Positions 1-4,042 of a stretch of 5,926 bases of DNA are shown here, in pieces. Location: assembly GCA_029288335.1 (NCBI GenBank), contig JARIHJ010000099.1, positions 1 through 5,926 of the forward strand. Reading direction: 5' to 3'. This DNA comes from Candidatus Saccharimonadota bacterium (GTDB lineage Bacteria; Patescibacteriota; Saccharimonadia; Saccharimonadales; UBA4665). The notes beneath the pieces are model-generated. The model searched no databases. It was not told the DNA's origin and worked only from the letters and a program-made list of their open reading frames with translations. Position numbers and translations under genes: made by a program. Numbering within the stretch: position 1 is the first letter of the stretch; every line of letters starts with the position of its first letter.

Positions 1-271
1 GCAGCCAGCTTTTTGTTTTTATGGGGTTTTTGTTTTTGTAGTACTTCCAGGTATTTATAGAAGTGACCGGTGTAAGAACCGAGAAATTTAAAAAATTTCG
101 AAACTTCTGCCCTAGAAGTAAAAAGTTGAGAGACTTATGTGTGAGGTGGAGTTTTGGGAGGTGTTTAAGAAAAGAGCTAAGGCTTTTTTAAGTGGGCCTA
201 ATAACCACTTGCTGACTGCCGATTAGCCGATTTCGAACTGCTAATATTTATTAAAGTACTGGTACCCCGGA
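1..271. other. AT-rich intergenic stretch downstream of mraZ, no convincing gene
   Basis: I find no ORF with a credible start and recognisable product here. The stretch has several perfect short inverted repeats: GAAATTT (83-89) with AAATTTC (93-99), ACTTCT (103-108) with AGAAGT (114-119), and AAGTGG (190-195) with CCACTT (205-210). It also has a short tandem repeat of GCCGATTA (about 218-232). On the minus strand a frame is open from 134 to the left edge and reads like protein, but it has no ATG, GTG or TTG start. In most bacteria rsmH follows mraZ closely on the same strand; no rsmH N-terminus is visible here. I searched by eye for RNase P RNA, tmRNA and tRNA signatures and saw none. Confidence 0.5.
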
Positions 272-293
272 CTAATTAACCTGGTCCGGTGCC
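261..293 (-). terminator. Possible hairpin terminator at the end of mraZ
   Basis: CCGGAC (267-272) pairs with GTCCGG (284-289). The stem extends through a two-base bulge so that 261-264 pair with 290-293, leaving an 11-base loop. The mraZ stop codon (272-274) lies inside the structure. Read on the minus strand, the bases after the hairpin are AT-rich but not a clean T-run (AGTACTTTAATAAATATT), so it may be a weak terminator, an mRNA 3'-end stabiliser or chance. Confidence 0.35.
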
Positions 294-634
294 ATTAATC
301 GGTAATACTGACCAACGCTGACGGCGACAACATCGTGTGTGATGCCGGCGTAGTCGAGCAAGTGCTGCTCGATCGTCACCCTGCCCTGCCTGGCATCTAG
401 CTCGGCTTCGGTTTTGCCGCGGCGGAAGCGAACATTCAAGTCCGCGACCCGCTCGTCGAGCACGTCGCCGGCGAGCTTCGGTTCGACCAGGTTTTCCCAG
501 ACATCCTTCGGGTAAAGGTGTAGGTACTGGCCGAAACCGCGGGTAATGACCGCTCCAGAGAGAAATCTGTCTCGAATCTCGGTCGGTATGGTCAACCGCC
601 GTTTGCTGTCGAGTTTCCTTTCGAAGTAGTCCAC
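272..634 (-). CDS. mraZ: Transcriptional regulator MraZ (short form)
   Basis: MraZ is a DNA-binding protein made of two SpoVT/AbrB-like halves. It forms a ring-shaped oligomer and represses its own promoter, and in many bacteria the whole division and cell wall (dcw) cluster, by binding TGGGN repeats. The first half shows DSKRRLTIP at residues 9-17, followed by the typical hydrophobic run GAVITRGFGQYLHLYP (27-42). The second half shows DARQGRVTI at 80-88, then LLDYAGI (92-98). At 120 residues it lacks the C-terminal tail of the usual protein of about 140-150 residues, but both halves are complete. The start is GTG (632-634), with GAGG (639-642) four bases upstream as a modest ribosome site. 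The regulatory boxes at 725-771 lie upstream, as expected for autoregulation. rsmH, the usual next gene, is not seen within the 271 bp that follow. Confidence 0.93.
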   Translation of the reverse strand: MDYFERKLDSKRRLTIPTEIRDRFLSGAVITRGFGQYLHLYPKDVWENLVEPKLAGDVLDERVADLNVRFRRGKTEAELDARQGRVTIEQHLLDYAGITHDVVAVSVGQYYRLMAPDQVN

Positions 635-682
635 CTGGCCTCGCTTATTGGTTAGTAAATTACTAGTGGATTTTTATTTTTG

Positions 683-699
683 TAAGAACTTGGTTCTTA
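683..699. repeat. 17-bp perfect palindrome upstream of mraZ
   Basis: TAAGAAC (683-689) and GTTCTTA (693-699) form a perfect inverted repeat around TTG, 49 bp upstream of the mraZ GTG. No T-run follows on either strand, so it does not look like a terminator. Its size and symmetry suit a dimeric regulator. One half with its two flanking bases (TGTAAGAAC) occurs again at 71-79. The function is unknown. Confidence 0.5.
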
Positions 700-706
700 G
701 GAAGTA

Positions 707-755
707 AGTAAACTGTTTTGGTCTACCTACCATTACCCACTAGCAACAGTTTACT
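707..755. repeat. 11-bp perfect inverted repeat interleaved with MraZ boxes
   Basis: AGTAAACTGTT (707-717) and AACAGTTTACT (745-755) are exact reverse complements separated by 27 bp. The intervening DNA contains two of the four TGGGT-like boxes, and the right arm ends one base before a third. It could be a hairpin in the mraZ leader or a pair of binding sites for another regulator. I cannot place a convincing -35/-10 pair here. Confidence 0.5.
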
Positions 756-771
756 ACCCACTATCACCCAC
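725..771 (-). promoter_or_regulatory. MraZ operator: four TGGGT-type boxes
   Basis: Read on the minus strand, toward mraZ, the boxes are TGGGT (766-770), TGGGT (756-760), TGGGT (735-739) and the variant TAGGT (725-729). The steps between them are 10, 21 and 10 bp, so all lie close to the same helical face. In E. coli MraZ binds TGGGN direct repeats separated by 5-nt spacers, which is the same 10-bp step. The position, about 90-135 bp upstream of mraZ and after a terminator, fits an autoregulatory operator. The repeats are seen directly; the binding is inferred from the family. Confidence 0.8.
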
Positions 772-786
772 ATACAAGCCTTTTTA

Positions 787-816
787 TCACAAAAAGTGGC
801 CCCTGAAGGGCCACTT
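787..816 (-). terminator. Intrinsic terminator ending the upstream minus-strand operon
   Basis: GGGCCACTT (808-816) and AAGTGGCCC (794-802) form a 9-bp perfect stem with a five-base loop. On the minus strand the stem runs straight into TTTTTGTG (795 down to 788), a good U-tract. On the plus strand no T-run follows, so it acts on minus-strand transcripts. It lies between the small membrane-protein gene (stop at 896) and the mraZ operator, so it insulates the mraZ promoter. A second short hairpin, CCGCTA (847-852) with TAGCGG (857-862), precedes it but lacks a U-tract. Confidence 0.85.
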
Positions 817-823
817 ATCCACA
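815..823 (+). other. Isolated consensus DnaA box (TTATCCACA)
   Basis: The nine bases match the strong DnaA-box consensus exactly and overlap the foot of the terminator stem by two bases. I see no cluster of further boxes or an origin-like AT-rich unwinding region attached to it. A one-mismatch copy (CTATCCACA, minus strand, 2827-2835) lies upstream of the NYN gene. A chance match is quite possible. Confidence 0.3.
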
Positions 824-895
824 GTTATAACAATATGTAAGCAATTCCGCTAAATATAGCGGTCTCTAAACCAGTTAAATCCCTAGATGTTTAGA

Positions 896-1258
896 TTAGG
901 AATTATTTGCTTGTTGCTGCTCAACCTGCTGTTGTTGCAGCTGTTGCTCTAGCCAATTGGATGGCTGATTCTGCTGTTGCCTCTGTAAATCTTGCTGGTA
1001 CTCTACCGTGGGCGAATGACTTATAGCGTAAGAAAATGCCTGCTCACCTCCATAAACCATAGCGCCTACTAGCATAGCACCACCGAGGATTTTAGCGATA
1101 CGAATAGCGCCGGCACGGCGAATCTCGATATCTGTCAGACTGCCAGTTTCGCCTTGATTAGCCCTCACGCCATTAGCGTGCAAGATTGCTTGAGGATAAT
1201 TTCTATTAACCATAGCTATAATACTAGCATTTTTCTTATGTTTAGTCAATGCCCTCAA
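896..1258 (-). CDS. Small single-pass membrane protein with Gln-rich tail, unknown function
   Basis: I do not recognise this family. The N-terminus is basic (KHKKN near residues 6-10). One hydrophobic segment at about 55-70 (KILGGAMLVGAMVYGG) could span the membrane. The tail from about 88 to 117 is dominated by glutamine (QQQQVEQQQ and similar). The gene begins 4 bp after the yvcK stop, so it is probably co-transcribed and translationally coupled with yvcK. The longest frame starts at TTG (1256-1258) without a clear Shine-Dalgarno. ATG at 1211-1213 (residue 16) is an alternative that gives 105 residues and keeps the membrane segment. The stop is TAA at 896-898, and the operon terminator follows at 787-816. 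The tail is encoded by CAG/CAA repeats and is low-complexity, so its length may vary between strains. Confidence 0.65.
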   Translation of the reverse strand: MRALTKHKKNASIIAMVNRNYPQAILHANGVRANQGETGSLTDIEIRRAGAIRIAKILGGAMLVGAMVYGGEQAFSYAISHSPTVEYQQDLQRQQQNQPSNWLEQQLQQQQVEQQQANNS

Positions 1259-1262
1259 CTCT

Positions 1263-2258
1263 TTAGCAGAGTTTTAGCAGTGCTCTAGTGATAGCCACAG
1301 CATCGTGACGGATTAGTGAGCGTTTGATGAATTTATCAGCGCTGTCTCTCTTAATCTCGCCGCGGGCTAGAAACTTGCCGCCAAGCGCCTTAAAGCCCGT
1401 GGAAGCTAGCTTAGCTGCGTTAATTTTAACCGGAAACTCGCCCTCCAGAGAGTACTTCTGGAGGAGCCGCTCATCCGGCTGATCGGTGTTATAAAGTACA
1501 TAGTCGATCACGCCAGTACCGGCAAAACGCTCGATTTCACGAACATAGTCGTGAACCGCAAAGTTATCGGTCTGTCCGGCTTTATTTACCAAATTACAGA
1601 CAAATACTTTAGGTGCCTTGGCGCGTTTAAGCGCTCGACTGACTCCATCAACCAGCAGCGCTGGCGCCAATGAGCCATATAAGCTGCCGGGCGCAATTAC
1701 TAGCAAATCAGCCTGTTCGATCGCTAGTTTCGCCTTTGGGTTTAGCCTGGCTAGCGGTATTAGTGATAGATTAGGGTGGCCACCCAGCGCCGTGATATCG
1801 TACTCGCTGATTGCAAATTCGCCATTAATTTTGCCCGCCGGCGTCGTCAAAACTAGCTGACAATCATCCAGGGTAATTGGCACTACCCGCCCTGTTATAT
1901 TCAGAATCTTGCTACTAAGTCTGACGGCTTTAGCAAAGCTGCCAGCTTGCTGTTCGGCCGCACTTAGAAACAGATTGCCAAAAGAGTGGCCACCAAACGT
2001 ACCATCGCTGAACCTGAAGTTAAACAAAGCGCGCAACTCCGGACGATTGCTGAGAGCCACTAAACACTGACGCACATCACCCGGTGGCAGCACACCTAGC
2101 TCATCGCGCAAAATACCCGTTGAGCCACCATCATCAGCCATATTGACTAAGGCTGTAAGGTTATTGGTGTGGTTTTTTAGTTCGGATAACAGCGTGAAAC
2201 TACCGGTACCGCCACCGATGACGACGATTTTGGGTTGGTTATTTAGATGGCTTGCCAT
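1263..2258 (-). CDS. yvcK: YvcK/CofD-like protein (gluconeogenesis factor family)
   Basis: YvcK proteins are Rossmann-like relatives of CofD (2-phospho-L-lactate transferase). In Bacillus and Listeria they are needed for growth on gluconeogenic carbon sources, bind UDP-GlcNAc and help control peptidoglycan precursor synthesis; they are cytoplasmic. Family motifs visible in order are VVIGGGTGS (12-20), ADDGGSTG (41-48), LPPGDVR (57-63), GGHSFGN (89-95), APGSLYGS (189-196), CNLVNKAGQT (221-230) and YNTDQP. The length, 331 residues, is normal. The ATG (2256-2258) lies 20 bp inside the end of the NYN gene with no strong Shine-Dalgarno, which suggests translational coupling. In Firmicutes and Actinobacteria this gene usually sits between rapZ and whiA; neither is present here. 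The UDP-sugar role in this organism is inferred from the family. Confidence 0.92.
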   Translation of the reverse strand: MASHLNNQPKIVVIGGGTGSFTLLSELKNHTNNLTALVNMADDGGSTGILRDELGVLPPGDVRQCLVALSNRPELRALFNFRFSDGTFGGHSFGNLFLSAAEQQAGSFAKAVRLSSKILNITGRVVPITLDDCQLVLTTPAGKINGEFAISEYDITALGGHPNLSLIPLARLNPKAKLAIEQADLLVIAPGSLYGSLAPALLVDGVSRALKRAKAPKVFVCNLVNKAGQTDNFAVHDYVREIERFAGTGVIDYVLYNTDQPDERLLQKYSLEGEFPVKINAAKLASTGFKALGGKFLARGEIKRDSADKFIKRSLIRHDAVAITRALLKLC

Positions 2259-2805
2259 TCAGTTTCGAATCAGGGCGCCTGCGATCGTGGTAGCGTAGTT
2301 GCTGTTTAAACTGGTCGAGGCGGACAACGTAATTTTCATAGGCATGATATAGCTGCGAATAATGGCCGCTCGGCGCCAGCAAATGCAGTAAACGTTTCTT
2401 GCCGGCAAGATATTCAACTAGCGAGTAGAAATCACCGTCCCCACTGACAATAATTGCCTTTTCATAATTACTCATCTCCTTCATTACCCAGAGCACCAGA
2501 TCGGCGTCGATATTGCCCTTGATCGGCTTTTCTTCGCCTTTTTCCTCTTCAGGGCGCGGGCGCGTCAAATCAAAAGTCGGCTTTAGCACCACCGCATAGC
2601 CAGCTTCGTGCATTTGCTCGTACAAACTCTCATTCTCCGGCACATAACCGATGAACATATAGGCCTTCGTAACACCGTATTTATCGGCTAGCCACTGGCG
2701 AAATTTGCGCCAATCCATCTTCCAGCCGAATTTCTGCACACCGACGTTCAAATTCTGGCTGTCGATGAAGGCGTAAACCCGCTCCGGCCGTTTTGATTTT
2801 TCCAT
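2239..2805 (-). CDS. NYN-domain (LabA/DUF88-type) PIN-like nuclease
   Basis: NYN domains are PIN-like folds predicted to cut RNA with metal ions held by a set of acidic residues. Visible motifs are FIDSQN (13-18, with D15 and N18), KGNIDADL (96-103, with D100 and D102) and SGDGDF (121-126, with D123 and D125), which is the expected acidic set in order. The region at about 82-95 is a charged Glu/Lys insert, and the C-terminus after about 170 is basic, possibly contacting RNA. The 188 residues are typical of stand-alone LabA-like proteins. The ATG (2803-2805) has no Shine-Dalgarno, but a TATTAT box ends exactly 7 nt upstream, so the mRNA is probably leaderless. The gene overlaps yvcK by 20 bp and likely heads the NYN-yvcK-membrane protein operon. 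The substrate is unknown; no antitoxin-like partner is beside it. Confidence 0.87.
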   Translation of the reverse strand: MEKSKRPERVYAFIDSQNLNVGVQKFGWKMDWRKFRQWLADKYGVTKAYMFIGYVPENESLYEQMHEAGYAVVLKPTFDLTRPRPEEEKGEEKPIKGNIDADLVLWVMKEMSNYEKAIIVSGDGDFYSLVEYLAGKKRLLHLLAPSGHYSQLYHAYENYVVRLDQFKQQLRYHDRRRPDSKLNGKPSK

Positions 2806-2812
2806 TAGACTA

Positions 2813-2839
2813 ATAATAACACTGAGTGTGGATAGCCAA
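2813..2839 (-). promoter_or_regulatory. Probable leaderless promoter of the NYN-yvcK operon
   Basis: On the minus strand a TATTAT -10 box (2813-2818) is followed by 7 nt and then the ATG, so transcription would begin at or next to the start codon. A weak -35 candidate, TTGGCT (2834-2839), is 15 bp upstream of it, shorter than ideal. An alternative -10, TATTAG, overlaps the first one. No Shine-Dalgarno is present for this gene. Confidence 0.45.
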
Positions 2840-2859
2840 GTTTTTATGAGAACAACTTA

Positions 2860-2908
2860 AGCGAACGCCACAGGCCGGTGCCAGCCACCCGTAAAGGGTT
2901 CGTTCGTT
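2860..2908. other. GC-rich foldable intergenic segment (possible three-way junction)
   Basis: AGCGAACG (2860-2867) can pair with CGTTCGTT (2901-2908) over 8 bp including one G-T. Inside, ACCC (2887-2890) pairs with GGGT (2896-2899) around GTAAA, and GGC (2873-2875) pairs with GCC (2880-2882), giving a possible three-way junction. GGTG (2877-2880) with CACC (2886-2889) is a competing helix. The segment is clearly more GC-rich than its flanks. It lies 11 bp past the aldo/keto reductase stop on the minus strand, with no proper U-tract after it, so it is not a classic terminator. I match it to no known RNA family. Confidence 0.4.
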
Positions 2909-2918
2909 AAAAAATTGG

Positions 2919-3770
2919 CTAGTCACTAATTGCTTCTAGCTTTTCGAGATCTTCCGGTGCTAGCTTGAGGCTGGCGGCGGCAATGTTTTCACGTAGATGC
3001 TCTAGCGAGCTAGTGCCTGGGATTGGCAGCATAACTTTGGACCGGGCCAGCAACCAGGCTAGCGCAATTTGGCCCGGGGTCACCTGATACTTTTCAGCTA
3101 ACGGCGCCAGCGGGCCATCTGCCGCAGTTAGATCGCCGTGGCCTAGCGGAAAATACGGGATGAAGGCTATGCCGTTCTCTTCGCACATTTTCAGCACGTC
3201 CTCGTGTTCGCGGTTCGCCACGTTGTAATTATTCTGGACGCTGGCGATTTCAGTCATCCCTAATGCCTCCTCCAAATTCTCCGGCTCAACGTTACTGAGG
3301 CCAATATGGCGAATTTTTCCCTGATTTTTGAAATTAATTAACGCTTGCAAGCTGTCGCAGAATTTTACTTTTATATCGACGGTGTGCAGCTGGTAAAGGT
3401 CTATGGTTCTCACTCCAAGCCGCTCGAGACTACCATTCAAGGCTTCTTCCAAATGCTCTGGACTACAATCCTGCCGCCAAACTCCTGGCCCTGGGCGTAT
3501 CATTCCGCCTTTAGTCGCAATCACTAATCCGTCATACGGCTTCAGGGTCTCGCCAATGATGTTTTCCGACACTGCTGGGCCGTAGCTGTCGGCCGTATCG
3601 ATGAAGTTCACACCACTTTGTACCGCCTCTTTTAGCACCTGTTTGGCTAGCTCGCGGTCTGCCGGCTCACCCCAAATGCCCTCCCCAGTTAGCCGCATCG
3701 CACCGAAACCCATCCGGTTAACTGCAAAATTACCGACTTTTACCGTCCCAGCATCACTAGCATTTGCCAC
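2919..3770 (-). CDS. Aldo/keto reductase family oxidoreductase
   Basis: Aldo/keto reductases are NAD(P)H-dependent TIM-barrel enzymes that reduce aldehydes and ketones in the cytoplasm. The full catalytic tetrad is visible: D58 (NFIDTA), Y63 (DSYGP), K87 (IATKGG) and H129 (LYQLHT). Other family landmarks are GFGAMRLTG (21-29), GKIRHIGLSN (151-160), the QNNYN strand (179-183) and the cofactor-binding PIPGTSSLEHLREN (249-262). At 283 residues it is a complete short AKR, resembling the YdbC-type oxidoreductases in its N-terminal GxxAMRLTGEGIWG pattern. The substrate cannot be deduced. The start is GTG (3768-3770), supported by AAGGAG (3776-3781) at 5-nt spacing. An AT-rich -10-like TATTAT (3796-3801) lies upstream without a clear -35. 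Next on the same strand, after a 113-bp gap, is the NYN gene, which probably has its own promoter. Confidence 0.93.
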   Translation of the reverse strand: MANASDAGTVKVGNFAVNRMGFGAMRLTGEGIWGEPADRELAKQVLKEAVQSGVNFIDTADSYGPAVSENIIGETLKPYDGLVIATKGGMIRPGPGVWRQDCSPEHLEEALNGSLERLGVRTIDLYQLHTVDIKVKFCDSLQALINFKNQGKIRHIGLSNVEPENLEEALGMTEIASVQNNYNVANREHEDVLKMCEENGIAFIPYFPLGHGDLTAADGPLAPLAEKYQVTPGQIALAWLLARSKVMLPIPGTSSLEHLRENIAAASLKLAPEDLEKLEAISD

Positions 3771-3896
3771 TAACTCTCCTTTTCTTACTATTTAAATAAT
3801 AAACTAGCTGCGCTTGGCTTCAGTAATATTGTTCACACTCTCTCAAGAGCAAACGCTTATGCTTGAAAGAGCTTGACTGGTTGTGTTAAGCTGGCC

Positions 3897-3933
3897 TTTG
3901 TGCTTGCCGCAAGTTGTGAGGTGGGAGCACAAA
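3897..3933. repeat. 8-bp inverted repeat just upstream of the LysM-Rpf promoter
   Basis: TTTGTGCT (3897-3904) and AGCACAAA (3926-3933) are exact reverse complements with a 21-base loop that contains a further small dyad (CTTG CCG CAAG, 3903-3913). The right arm ends 8 bp before the TTGACA -35 box at 3942. It could be an operator for the muralytic enzyme gene. In the same divergent region GCTTGA is directly repeated at 3861-3866 and 3871-3876. No regulator is identified. Confidence 0.4.
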
Positions 3934-3941
3934 AACCCGCT

Positions 3942-3970
3942 TTGACACGAACTAACGCTAACTAAATATT
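3942..3970 (+). promoter_or_regulatory. Promoter of the LysM-Rpf gene
   Basis: TTGACA (3942-3947) is a perfect -35. With the ideal 17-bp spacer it is followed by AATATT (3965-3970), which matches four of six -10 positions, in an AT-rich run. Transcription would start near 3977, giving a leader of about 65 nt before the ATG at 4043. Confidence 0.55.
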
Positions 3971-4029
3971 AATTAACGACCACTGGCGGTTCTACCGTCC
4001 TTGTGGCTGTTTGTGCAAAATTCGGGTTT

Positions 4030-4035
4030 AGGAGG
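4030..4035 (+). promoter_or_regulatory. Full Shine-Dalgarno (AGGAGG) fixing the LysM-Rpf start
   Basis: AGGAGG lies 7 nt upstream of the ATG at 4043-4045. It decides against the longer frame from TTG at 4001, which would place 14 residues in front of the signal peptide. It is the strongest ribosome site in the window. Confidence 0.85.
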
Positions 4036-4042
4036 ATATTTA

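Noticed and set aside
137..226. Plus-strand 29-codon ORF starting at ATG 137
   Set aside because: It has no good ribosome site, promoter or recognisable product, and lies in hairpin-rich AT-rich DNA; likely chance.
1618..1860. Plus-strand ORF inside yvcK
   Set aside because: It is antisense to a well-supported gene and has no start signals or family features.
2860..2908. Intrinsic terminator for the aldo/keto reductase
   Set aside because: The hairpins are present but no U-tract follows on the minus strand, so I describe it only as a foldable segment.
2860..2918. tRNA-like element suggested by GGGTTCGTTCG
   Set aside because: Too short for a cloverleaf, and no proper T-arm or anticodon arm can be formed.
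3345..3795. Three plus-strand ORFs antisense to the aldo/keto reductase (3345-3527, 3403-3585, 3601-3795)
   Set aside because: They mirror a complete AKR with all catalytic residues; no ribosome sites or sensible products.
4001..4042. Longer start (TTG 4001) for the LysM-Rpf protein
   Set aside because: AGGAGG lies 7 nt before ATG 4043, and the protein then begins directly with its signal sequence.
3841..4042. Possible c-di-AMP (ydaO) riboswitch ahead of the Rpf gene, as known for some actinobacterial rpf genes
   Set aside because: The conserved ydaO core segments are not recognisable, and the predicted leader from the TTGACA promoter is only about 65 nt, too short.
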